Below are positions 16,937 through 24,739 of a stretch of DNA of 64,000 nt, in pieces; the stretch's first letter is position 1; each line of letters opens with the position of its first letter. The stretch is from Dawidia cretensis. GTDB taxonomy: Bacteria; Bacteroidota; Bacteroidia; Cytophagales; Cyclobacteriaceae. The position numbers were made by a program, and so were the translations under genes. The notes beneath the pieces are model-generated. The model was given only the letters and a program-made list of their open reading frames with translations. It was not told where the DNA came from and did no database searches. Location of the stretch: positions 124,001-188,000 of the forward strand of contig NZ_JAHESE010000003.1 of NCBI RefSeq assembly GCF_018598175.1. The letters run 5' to 3'.

Positions 16937-17911
16937 ATGAAATTATCGAAGGAATTTAAGGTAGGCCTCTTTATGGTAGTGGCCTTCACATTGCTGTACT
17001 TTGGCTTCAACTTTCTCAAAGGCTCCGACTTCTTGTCATCCAGCAATAAATATTTCGCCATTTACCAAAACGTCGACAAGCTGACGGAGTCTAACCAGAT
17101 CTTCCTCAACGGCTACGCCGTGGGCCGTGTAAGCGACATCCAAATCCAGCAACACCTTGACCGTGTGGTCGTGGAGTTGGATATTGATTCGGACATCGTA
17201 CTGACAGACTCGTCTGTCGCCATGCTGAACGGCGAGCTTCTGGGAGGCCGGTTCATCCAACTCGACATGCACGGCACCGGTGGCCGTGTGCTGGAGGCCG
17301 ACGACACCATCCGGTCAGAAGTAGCCAAAGGCATCATGGACTTCCTCGCGCAAAATGCCGAACCGGTAGCCACCAGCCTGACGACAACACTGAAAAACGT
17401 AAACCGTCTATTGGACGGCCTTAATAACAATAGCGCACGCCTCGACACGATGATGAAGGGCTTGCAAACAACCCCAAGCTTGCTGAACCAAACACTGCGG
17501 TCGGCCAACAGCAACATCAACGACCTGGGCACAAACTTCAAATCAGTAGCGACCAACCTCAACGGCACCCTCGAAGAGCTAAAGCCGACGATCGCCAACT
17601 TCCACACGCTGTCGGACTCCCTCAAGGTGATGGAGCTCAACCATACCGTTAAGAAAGCACAGCAAAGCCTGACAAAGCTAAATGAGACCCTGGCACTCCT
17701 TCACAAAGGCGACAACACCGCCAGCAAACTGTTGACAGAGGACACCCTATACGTGAACCTCAACAAACTGCTGGTATCGTTTGACTCGCTGGCCAAGCAC
17801 TTCAATAAAAACCCCCGGCATTTCCTATCCCCTTTGGGCAAAAGCAGCAAGACAATCGCGCGTGACCAGGAGCGCCAGCGTAAAGAAGACGAGAAGAAGA
17901 AAAAGCAGTAG
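16937..17911 (+). CDS. MlaD/MCE-domain lipid-transport protein
   Basis: This 324-residue protein has one N-terminal transmembrane helix (residues about 8-27, VGLFMVVAFTLLYFGFNFL), an MCE domain (about 38-115, with GYAVGRVSDIQI and GELLGGRFIQL) and a long helical region to residue 290. It ends in a charged tail (RQRKEDEKKKKQ). MCE proteins form hexameric rings that carry phospholipids between the membranes. No MlaE/MlaF partners are next to it. Its position beside the amidase and lptD suggests an envelope maintenance block; co-transcription with the amidase is likely. Confidence 0.9.
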   Translation: MKLSKEFKVGLFMVVAFTLLYFGFNFLKGSDFLSSSNKYFAIYQNVDKLTESNQIFLNGYAVGRVSDIQIQQHLDRVVVELDIDSDIVLTDSSVAMLNGELLGGRFIQLDMHGTGGRVLEADDTIRSEVAKGIMDFLAQNAEPVATSLTTTLKNVNRLLDGLNNNSARLDTMMKGLQTTPSLLNQTLRSANSNINDLGTNFKSVATNLNGTLEELKPTIANFHTLSDSLKVMELNHTVKKAQQSLTKLNETLALLHKGDNTASKLLTEDTLYVNLNKLLVSFDSLAKHFNKNPRHFLSPLGKSSKTIARDQERQRKEDEKKKKQ

Positions 17912-17988
17912 GATGCGCGTGGCACGTGCCCGGTTTATGGCAACAGTGTCTGGAAGCCCGGACGTACAGTAGACGTAATAATCATTAT

Positions 17989-18636
17989 ATGGGATACTAT
18001 GCACAGCCTTTCGCTGTTGACTTAGAGAAAGTGCGGCAGGTGCTCGGCTCGAAAGACGCGCAATTGGCCGAGCAAATAAAAGCATCTGGTCTTTATGATC
18101 ACTATGCCAGCGAAAGTGAGGCCGATTTTGAAGAAATTATAGACGCGCTCATATTTCAGTACATCAAACCCGCTGACCGGAAGTCTGGAAGCGGTGGATT
18201 TTTTGGGCTCTTTAAAAGCCAGCCTTCCACGGGCCTTGATCCCAAGCTTGCGCATGAGTATGGTTATGCGCTTCTGGTAGCATGCGATGTGTTTGGCACC
18301 AGTCTATCTACAGACGATGATATTTTTTATGCCGGCCGGGTCTGGAAGCGCCTGAATGAACTATTGGATAAAGCTGGTGCTACCGTCAACCTCGATCGTA
18401 TGTGGGGTGAGAAAAACTTGTTTGATATACCGCCGATCAATGACTTTCCAGGCATAAGCCACTATTCCAAACCGGAGATAGAGCACCTGCTGGCCGTGCT
18501 GGAAAAGATCCAACCTTCTGAAAAAGATATGGAGTCTGACGATGGCGAAGTATTACAGCTTCTTATCTCGACCTTCACCAACGGCCTTCGCACGTGCCGT
18601 GAGAAAGGTGTCGAGTGGGTTTCTTTTATACATTAA
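17989..18636 (+). CDS. Hypothetical cytoplasmic protein (possibly DUF7691-like)
   Basis: This 215-residue soluble protein starts MGYYAQPFAVDLEKVRQVLGS. The N-terminus resembles proteins annotated as DUF7691, from memory and with low certainty. There is no signal peptide, membrane helix or catalytic motif I can name. The frame continues upstream to 17926, but ATG 17989 gives the family-like beginning. Highlights are an acidic helix-rich first half, a Gly/Ser-rich turn SGSGGFFGLFKS and a C-terminal GLRTCREKGVEWVSF. It follows the MlaD gene by 77 bases; no functional link is evident. Confidence 0.78.
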   Translation: MGYYAQPFAVDLEKVRQVLGSKDAQLAEQIKASGLYDHYASESEADFEEIIDALIFQYIKPADRKSGSGGFFGLFKSQPSTGLDPKLAHEYGYALLVACDVFGTSLSTDDDIFYAGRVWKRLNELLDKAGATVNLDRMWGEKNLFDIPPINDFPGISHYSKPEIEHLLAVLEKIQPSEKDMESDDGEVLQLLISTFTNGLRTCREKGVEWVSFIH

Positions 18637-18728
18637 CGGCCGCTACACGTCGGTGCGACTGGAGCCGTGCCATTTGGAATTGACGAACTTTAGCGATAAC
18701 ATGTGCCTGTTAACCCATCATATTCCCC

Positions 18729-20360
18729 ATGGCCCAGGATTTGGAATTCAACCGCAACGAAGACCAGCTCAAGCAGCTCGTAACACAGCTTCACGCCCGC
18801 AGTAAAAAAGTACAGTTAGGCGGTGGCGAGAAGAAGATCGAAGAGCAACATCAGAAAGGAAAGCTCACCGCGCGCGAACGCATTGCCTACCTCATCGACG
18901 AGGGATCGGAGCTTATAGAAGTAGGCCTGTTTGCTGGCGATGGCATGTATAAAGAATATGGCGGTTGCCCCTCCGGCGGTGTCGTGACTGGGTTAGGCCA
19001 CATCAAAGGCCGCCTCGCCGTCATCGTGGCCAACGATGCCACCGTAAAAGCGGGAGCCTGGTTTCCCATCACCGCCAAGAAAAACCTGCGGGCACAAGAG
19101 ATCGCCATGGAAAACCATCTGCCGATTGTATACCTGGTAGACAGTGCCGGCGTATTCCTGCCCATGCAGGATGAAATATTTCCAGATAAAGAACACTTTG
19201 GCCGTCAGTTCCGAAACAACGCGCGGATGTCCTCCATGGGCATTGTACAGATTGCCGCCATCATGGGCAGCTGTGTAGCCGGCGGCGCCTACTTGCCCAT
19301 CATGTCCGACGAAGCCATGATCGTCGACAAGACCGGCTCCATTTTCCTGGCCGGCTCATACCTGGTAAGGGCCGCCATCGGCGAAGACATCGACAATGAA
19401 ACCCTCGGTGGTGCGACCACGCACTGCGAGATCTCCGGCGTAACCGACAACAAATTCCCCGACGACAAGAGCTGTCTTAATTATATACGCAACATCTTCG
19501 ACAAGCTGGGCGCATCTCACAAAGCCGGCTTCGATCGTGTCACCCCCCAGGCGCCCAAGCTCGATTCCCGCGAAATATATGGCATCGTCCCCAGCGATCG
19601 CGTCAAGCCCTACGACATGCTGGAGGTGATCAAACGCCTGGTAGACAACTCTGAGTTTGACGAGTACAAAGCCCTGTACGGCAAGTCGCTGTTATGCGGC
19701 ACCGCGCGTATAGACGGTTGGGCAGTGGGCATTGTAGCGAACCAACGTAAAGTGGTCAAGAACAAAAAGGGCGAGATGCAGATGGGCGGCGTGATCTATT
19801 CCGACTCTGCCGACAAGGCCGCTCGTTTTATCATGAACTGCAACCAACGCAAAATACCCCTATTGTTTTTGCAAGATGTGAGCGGTTTCATGGTCGGCAG
19901 CAAAGCAGAGCATGGTGGTATTATCAAAGACGGCGCCAAGATGGTCAACGCCATGGCTAACTCCACCGTACCAAAGTTTACTGTTATCGTCGGCAATTCC
20001 TACGGCGCAGGCAACTACGCCATGTGTGGAAAAGCCTACGATCCCCGGTTGATCGTGGCCTGGCCCACGGCACAGATTGCTGTCATGAGCGGCGCCTCCG
20101 CCGCCAAGACACTGCTGCAGATTCGCGTCAGCTCGATGAAAGCACAAGGGCAGACGTTGTCGAAAGAAGAGGAGGATAAATTATTGAAAGAGATCACCGA
20201 TCGTTATAACGATCAGTTAAGCCCGTACTACGCGGCCTCGCGCATTTGGGTAGACAACGTGATCGATCCGCTGGAGACTCGCAACGTGATATCAGCCGGT
20301 ATTGAAGCGGCAAACCACGCGACAGTGGAGCGGTTTAATGCCGGAGTTATTCAGACGTAG
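18729..20360 (+). CDS. Acyl-CoA carboxylase beta subunit (methylcrotonyl-CoA carboxylase-like)
   Basis: This 543-residue carboxyltransferase subunit transfers carboxyl from biotin to an acyl-CoA. It has KLTARERIAYLIDEGS, the N-domain oxyanion motif VDSAGVFLPMQ, the GSCVAGGAYLPIMSDE stretch and the C-domain FLQDVSGFMVGSKAE and GNSYGAGNYAMCGKAYDPR. The GFMVG and GNYAMCGKA signatures are closer to methylcrotonyl-CoA carboxylase (leucine breakdown) than to propionyl-CoA carboxylase, but the substrate cannot be fixed from sequence. The biotin-carrying alpha subunit is not in the window, so the gene stands alone here. Confidence 0.93.
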   Translation: MAQDLEFNRNEDQLKQLVTQLHARSKKVQLGGGEKKIEEQHQKGKLTARERIAYLIDEGSELIEVGLFAGDGMYKEYGGCPSGGVVTGLGHIKGRLAVIVANDATVKAGAWFPITAKKNLRAQEIAMENHLPIVYLVDSAGVFLPMQDEIFPDKEHFGRQFRNNARMSSMGIVQIAAIMGSCVAGGAYLPIMSDEAMIVDKTGSIFLAGSYLVRAAIGEDIDNETLGGATTHCEISGVTDNKFPDDKSCLNYIRNIFDKLGASHKAGFDRVTPQAPKLDSREIYGIVPSDRVKPYDMLEVIKRLVDNSEFDEYKALYGKSLLCGTARIDGWAVGIVANQRKVVKNKKGEMQMGGVIYSDSADKAARFIMNCNQRKIPLLFLQDVSGFMVGSKAEHGGIIKDGAKMVNAMANSTVPKFTVIVGNSYGAGNYAMCGKAYDPRLIVAWPTAQIAVMSGASAAKTLLQIRVSSMKAQGQTLSKEEEDKLLKEITDRYNDQLSPYYAASRIWVDNVIDPLETRNVISAGIEAANHATVERFNAGVIQT

Positions 20361-20602
20361 ACATAAATAAAAAATCCTGGTATCCGATACCACCTGTTAG
20401 AAAGAATATGATTTCCAGGATACCTGGAATATCCAGTATATAAATGGATTTAAGGCAGGATCGGAGTGAAGTGTCAATTCTCAATCATTTCTCTTATACC
20501 TTTAATGTAGTATTGCCTCTTATTAGATACAGGGCTAATGGATGTTAATCGTCTGTCGCCTCAGGGAGCCCACCCAAGTTTAGCCTTTTAATTCGTTCAC
20601 AT

Positions 20603-21802
20603 ATGCACGAAGATGTTAATGGCCTGCAGTTTGATTTTACTGCTGACAGGTCTGGAAGTGCTCGTCAAGTACGGGTGCTGAAGGAGTTTCATGCCCATAA
20701 ACTTTCGCCCGAGGCGAGTACTGTGGTGTGTCTGGCCGTTCTGCGCGCCAGAGAATGGCTCATGCAACAAGAGGTTACCAACATGATTGCTTGCATTAAC
20801 CGTATCCTGGCGGCTCTAAAGGAAGGTGGTGCCACCGAGCAGCAGCTGGATATTTGGAAGGGAAGCCTGTATCAACTCCAGCGTGATTCACGTCTGGCCG
20901 CGATGAGCCCAGCAGAAATTGAGGAGATACTCATTCGCGAGGCCACGAGAATTAACGGACGCCTGTCGGGCAACGATATTATTTCCAAACAAGGTAACAA
21001 CGGACAAGCTTCTATCTATAAGAGGATTGGAAAAACGGTCGCCCTGGTATGCACAGCCGTCTTTGTCGCGCTCGTAATCTCTATTTCTTCAAAGCACATT
21101 CAATTTAAATCCAAAAGTTGTTCTGATGAGTCCGTTATCGGTCCTGCGCAATATGTGCAGTTTCCCGATAGATCCTGGGCTGTAATTCTGGGCGGGACGA
21201 ATTATTGCACGCCTACACCCTTCTTCACCAACAATCGTCGGGAGCTCAGTATTACGGATGGTAGCCTCTATCTGGATGTTGCAAAAAATGCTCAACTACC
21301 CTTCGTCGTGAAAACGGCACAGGATGTTGAGATCGAAGTACTCGGTACAGGTTTCAGGGTAGACGCCAACCCGAAAGATGGATTCTTAACCGTCTCCGTT
21401 GCGCATGGTCGGGTAGCGGTACGTTATAAAGGCGCAAAACTTGCAGAGCTTATGGAAGGGCAACGAGTAACTGTTTACACAGAAAGCGGCCGTTATAACG
21501 CAGAAGCATTTAATCCGGAAAACGTAGATTGGCATTACTCCATGATTGTTCTTCCGCGCGTGAGACTTGAGGACGCTGCCGAAATTCTTGAAAAACGATT
21601 TAATGTTCACGTTAAAATTGCAAACGAAGCAATGAAAAATTGCGTGATCGAAGCCTCCTATCCCAAGGACGCATCGTTGGATTTTATCTTGAATTCGTTC
21701 TGCACGATGTCTCGTGTGGGCAAAAAGCCAACCCTGCTATTCACGATTGAACAGGACACTGTAACGTTAAGCGGCAGCCTGCCGAATTGCTTAATTGACT
21801 AA
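20603..21802 (+). CDS. Orphan FecR-like membrane protein with unusual N-terminal domain
   Basis: This 399-residue protein has a cytoplasmic N-terminal part of about 140 residues, one transmembrane helix (about 144-163, VALVCTAVFVALVISI), a FecR domain (about 180-300, with the hallmark VLGTGFRV) and a C-terminal STN/DUF4974-like region (VRLEDAAEILEKRFNVHV). FecR proteins relay signals from a TonB receptor to an ECF sigma factor. Two things are odd. The N-terminus is helical with no standard anti-sigma motif, and neither a sigma gene nor a TonB receptor is adjacent. It overlaps or abuts a small gene that follows and is probably co-transcribed with it. Confidence 0.85.
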   Translation: MHEDVNGLQFDFTADRSGSARQVRVLKEFHAHKLSPEASTVVCLAVLRAREWLMQQEVTNMIACINRILAALKEGGATEQQLDIWKGSLYQLQRDSRLAAMSPAEIEEILIREATRINGRLSGNDIISKQGNNGQASIYKRIGKTVALVCTAVFVALVISISSKHIQFKSKSCSDESVIGPAQYVQFPDRSWAVILGGTNYCTPTPFFTNNRRELSITDGSLYLDVAKNAQLPFVVKTAQDVEIEVLGTGFRVDANPKDGFLTVSVAHGRVAVRYKGAKLAELMEGQRVTVYTESGRYNAEAFNPENVDWHYSMIVLPRVRLEDAAEILEKRFNVHVKIANEAMKNCVIEASYPKDASLDFILNSFCTMSRVGKKPTLLFTIEQDTVTLSGSLPNCLID

Positions 21803-21809
21803 TGAGCCA

Positions 21810-22043
21810 ATGATAAAAGAAGTAGTGAAATGCAAAAACGGAGATAACGGGAAAGACCGGTCGCAGGCCCAGAAGCTTCTTATTAACTACTATGACTCAA
21901 TGACTGGGGATAAGGAATATTTTTCGATGAATGAACCGAAGAAGCAAAATGAAGTCAGTACAAAATTGGCCATGAGCTTTTTTGAAGGCTTCTTTAGTAC
22001 GCTGGGCTCTGTCATTGGCGGCCTTGCTAACCGTTTTTTTTAA
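21810..22043 (+). CDS. Small hypothetical protein coupled to the FecR-like gene
   Basis: This 77-residue protein starts at ATG 21810, eight bases after the FecR stop; an in-frame TTG at 21795 would overlap that stop. The first two thirds are polar and lysine-rich (MIKEVVKCKNGDNGKDRSQ). The end is a short hydrophobic helix with regularly spaced Phe and Gly (FFEGFFSTLGSVIGGLANRFF region), which could lie on or in a membrane. No family is recognised. The tight spacing suggests it works with, or is controlled together with, the FecR-like protein. Alternatives are a small secreted peptide or a spurious frame. Confidence 0.6.
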   Translation: MIKEVVKCKNGDNGKDRSQAQKLLINYYDSMTGDKEYFSMNEPKKQNEVSTKLAMSFFEGFFSTLGSVIGGLANRFF

Positions 22044-22212
22044 CACGTCCTGTCTTTACATATCTAAACGGCATCCGCAATTCTATTCGCATTTTTATGG
22101 AGGGTAGGCAACCGGCCATCAAAAATTGATCTTCAAATAACATAGCAGGTTGCGAATTGGCCTAAAAGACGATTACATTTAGCCGCAGAGAATCTAAATG
22201 TATTAGGTGAGA

Positions 22213-23433
22213 ATGATGAAAAGCGTGGTGCTCTTCGTTGCCGGTTATCTTATCAGTATAGCCTCCTACGCGCAACCCAAAGAAAGACCGTATGTAGTAC
22301 TGGTTTCTTTCGATGGCTTCCGATATGATTATGTGTCGCGGTTCAAGCCGCCCTATTTCCAGGAGTTTATCCGCAAAGGCGCCGCCGCCGAAGGGCTCAT
22401 ACCATCCTTCCCCAGCAAAACCTTCCCTAATCACTATACACTCGTTACCGGGCTTTACCCCGGCCGCCACGGCCTGGTCGACAATGCCTTTTACGACCCG
22501 GCCCTGCATCAATACTACGCCATACGAGACCGTGCAGCCGTGCGCAATCCTGGCTACTATGGCGGTACACCCTTGTGGCAACTGGCCCAGCAACAAGGCC
22601 TGAAGACCGCCTCGTTCTTCTGGGTGGGGTCAGAAGCTGCCATCCAGGGCAAATACCCAGACTACTGTTTCGACTACGATGAATCGGTGCCTAACAAACA
22701 GCGTGTTGACCAAACCATCGCGTGGCTCAAGCTGCCGCCAGCGGAGCGTCCACACTTCATCTCGCTATACTTCTCGCTCGTGGATACCGAAGGCCATCAT
22801 AGCGGCCCCAATTCACAGGCCTTGCGCGAAATAGTATTACAGGCAGACAGCCTCCTGGGACACCTCATGCACGGGCTGAAAACAGTAGCGCTGCCAGTAA
22901 ACGTGATCTTGGTCTCCGACCACGGCATGATGGAGCTGAGCAACACTCCAAAAACGTTTGTATCCATTCCCAACCTCTTCGACACACGCGACAGTTCGAT
23001 CGTATTTGTAAACGGTGGCACCCAAACGCATATCTATACGCATAAAGCCGACTCGCTCTACGACGTCCTAAAGAAAAAAGAATACCACTTTAAGGTCTAC
23101 AAACGAAAAGAGATGCCCACCCAGTGGCATTACAATCACGAACGGGCAGGCGACCTGCTACTGGTCATCGAGCCCGGCTACTACTTCCAGGATCAACCCC
23201 GGCGCGCCGGGCCACAGCCAGCGGTGTTTGGCGCACATGGATTTGACCCCGGTGTTGAGAAAAATATGCAAGGCATATTCTACGCGGCCGGCCCTAACAT
23301 AAAACAAAGGGCAACCCTACCGCCATTCGAAAACGTGCATGTATATCCCTTCATTGCAACCATATTGGGCCTGGCAATGCCACCGATTGACGGCGATCCG
23401 GATATCCTGAAGGAGATATACAAAAAGCGATAG
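22213..23433 (+). CDS. Ectonucleotide pyrophosphatase/phosphodiesterase (NPP) family enzyme
   Basis: This 406-residue secreted member of the alkaline phosphatase superfamily hydrolyses phosphodiester or pyrophosphate bonds. The signal peptide ends ISIASYAQ, about residue 21. Active-site features are metal ligand Asp34 (LVSFDGFRYDY), nucleophile Thr70 (PSKTFPNHYTLVTG), Asp/His ligands in DTEGHHSGP and SDHGMMEL, and His in GAHGFDP. The start at ATG 22213 (MMKSVV) is better than the GTG two codons earlier. A near-consensus -7 box TACATTTA is at 22174-22181. It differs from the PafA-like gene at 1383 in motif spacing and belongs to another branch. Confidence 0.92.
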   Translation: MMKSVVLFVAGYLISIASYAQPKERPYVVLVSFDGFRYDYVSRFKPPYFQEFIRKGAAAEGLIPSFPSKTFPNHYTLVTGLYPGRHGLVDNAFYDPALHQYYAIRDRAAVRNPGYYGGTPLWQLAQQQGLKTASFFWVGSEAAIQGKYPDYCFDYDESVPNKQRVDQTIAWLKLPPAERPHFISLYFSLVDTEGHHSGPNSQALREIVLQADSLLGHLMHGLKTVALPVNVILVSDHGMMELSNTPKTFVSIPNLFDTRDSSIVFVNGGTQTHIYTHKADSLYDVLKKKEYHFKVYKRKEMPTQWHYNHERAGDLLLVIEPGYYFQDQPRRAGPQPAVFGAHGFDPGVEKNMQGIFYAAGPNIKQRATLPPFENVHVYPFIATILGLAMPPIDGDPDILKEIYKKR

Positions 23434-23524
23434 CAGCGCCCGAAATTCCGCCACTTCTTTTCGCTGCCTTAGTATTGTCATGAAACTTTATGCCAGGTTG
23501 ATGCATCCCTAGAGTTGCACAGGC

Positions 23525-23561
23525 CAGAGATCAATTTCTGCCATACAGAAATTGATCTCTG
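23525..23561. other. Perfect 16-bp inverted repeat (strong hairpin)
   Basis: Arms at 23525-23540 and 23546-23561 are exact complements around the loop CCATA. It lies 92 bases after the NPP gene stop. There is no T tract beside it on the plus strand, so it is not a standard terminator. It could stabilise or attenuate the NPP transcript, or be a repeat element. Confidence 0.75.
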
Positions 23562-23662
23562 TTATCTTACTAGAAGCCAAATAGTTGAATCTTCCGTAGA
23601 GACCATGCGAATGAGTGGCTTGCAATCGCCGCTATCAGGATGGGAAGTTCAGGGCGGGGAAA

Positions 23663-23697
23663 TAAAAAATCCTGGCAGGGATGCTACCAGGATTTAG
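23663..23697 (-). terminator. Terminator of the tRNA-Arg transcript
   Basis: On the minus strand a perfect 9-bp stem (23687-23695 with 23667-23675) is followed by a run of T residues and TTATTT. It lies 14 bases beyond the mature 3' end of the tRNA. Confidence 0.8.
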
Positions 23698-23708
23698 TTT
23701 TTAATCAG

Positions 23709-23782
23709 TGGGCGCGCAGGGATTCAAACCCCGAACCTTCTCATCCGTAGTGAGATGCTCTATTCAGTTGAGCTACGCACCC
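23709..23782 (-). tRNA. tRNA-Arg (anticodon ACG)
   Basis: A 74-base cloverleaf reads on the minus strand: acceptor GGGTGCG/CGCGCCC with one G-U pair, D stem GCTC/GAGC, anticodon stem TCTCA/TGAGA with loop CTACGGA (anticodon ACG), variable loop AGGTT, T stem CGGGG/CCCTG and discriminator A. The CCA end is not encoded. Two normally fixed bases differ: position 19 is A instead of G, and the T loop is TTTGAAT, so position 56 is U instead of C. The two changes restore a Watson-Crick A19-U56 elbow pair. Confidence 0.95.
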
Positions 23783-23912
23783 TGGTTTTTATGTGCCCCA
23801 GTGTGATTTGGGAGTGCAAATGTAAAGAAATAATTCACTTTACAAAATATCTGGTTTGGCCCGGACCACAATTAAGGGTATTTTTGAACGTATTTATTGA
23901 ATAAAAAAGTAC

Positions 23913-24641
23913 ATGATCAGAAGAATTGCGGTAGTTATTGCGTTCGTCGCACTTGTGGCACAGGCTTTTGGGCAGGAAACCACCACCACCACCACTACGA
24001 AAAGAAAAGGCCATCCGGATATCCCTGGAAACTTCACACTCGAACTGGGGGTAAATCGTGCCTCCGGTGCTCCCGACAACTTCTCCCTGGGACTGTGGGG
24101 CTCCCGAACCGTCAATATCTATTATCAATACGACATCCGCATCCTCAAATCCGGATTCAGCTTCATCCCCGGCATCGGCCTCAGCATGGAGCGTTTTAAA
24201 TTCAAAAACGAGTATACCCTGGCCTACAACGCCGACTCCGTTTTTATGGTGTCCCCGGCGACTGCCGGGTTTTCAAACCTGAAAAAATCGATGCTCATCA
24301 CCAACTACGTGGAAGTGCCGCTCGAGCTTTGCTTCCGTACCAATCCGGAAGACCCCGCCCGTAGTTTCCGCATCTCGATCGGTGGACGGGTAGGCTACAT
24401 GTTTGACTCCTTCGGCAAGATCAAATACAAGGAAGATGGCGAAGTGAAAAAGATTAAAGACAAACAAGACTTTGGGCTGAACAAATTCCGCTATGGCGTG
24501 TTTGGCAAGATTGGCGTCGGAAACTTCAGCGTCTTCGGTTATGCAAACATGACCGACCTGTTTAAAGATGGACTCTCGCAGAATCGCCAGCCTGTCGACT
24601 TCAGCACGTTCACAGTCGGTATCTCCCTGTCGAGCTTCTAA
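23913..24641 (+). CDS. Outer membrane beta-barrel protein (PorT/OmpW-like size class)
   Basis: This 242-residue exported protein has a signal peptide ending QAFGQ, about residue 21, a run of threonines (seven in a row) as linker, and then alternating hydrophobic strands. Examples are FTLELGVNRASG, SFIPGIGLSMERF and RISIGGRVGYMF, with a C-terminal strand ending in Phe (VGISLSSF) as expected for Bam insertion. It fits the outer-membrane beta-barrel family of PorT-like proteins common in this phylum. No specific function can be given. It has its own strong terminator and is divergent from the tRNA. Confidence 0.82.
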   Translation: MIRRIAVVIAFVALVAQAFGQETTTTTTTKRKGHPDIPGNFTLELGVNRASGAPDNFSLGLWGSRTVNIYYQYDIRILKSGFSFIPGIGLSMERFKFKNEYTLAYNADSVFMVSPATAGFSNLKKSMLITNYVEVPLELCFRTNPEDPARSFRISIGGRVGYMFDSFGKIKYKEDGEVKKIKDKQDFGLNKFRYGVFGKIGVGNFSVFGYANMTDLFKDGLSQNRQPVDFSTFTVGISLSSF

Positions 24642-24655
24642 TACAAAATATTTTC

Positions 24656-24700
24656 AAAGCCCTGGTTTAGGATCCATTGTCCTGAACCAGGGCTTTTATT
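24656..24700 (+). terminator. Terminator of the beta-barrel gene
   Basis: A perfect 12-bp stem (24656-24667 and 24685-24696) is followed by TTTTATTT. The A-rich left flank may let it also serve the convergent minus-strand gene. Confidence 0.85.
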
Positions 24701-24739
24701 TAAGTCCGTTTCAGGGGGTCACGCCGTTCGGCCTGTTAT

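Noticed and set aside
20361-20602. Imperfect inverted repeat TCCTGGTATCC/GGATACCTGGA as a terminator
   Set aside because: The arms are about 45 bases apart with a mismatch and no T tract; evidence is too weak to list as a feature.
23515-23697. 60-residue open frame
   Set aside because: It coincides with the 16-bp hairpin and the tRNA terminator, which explain the sequence better.
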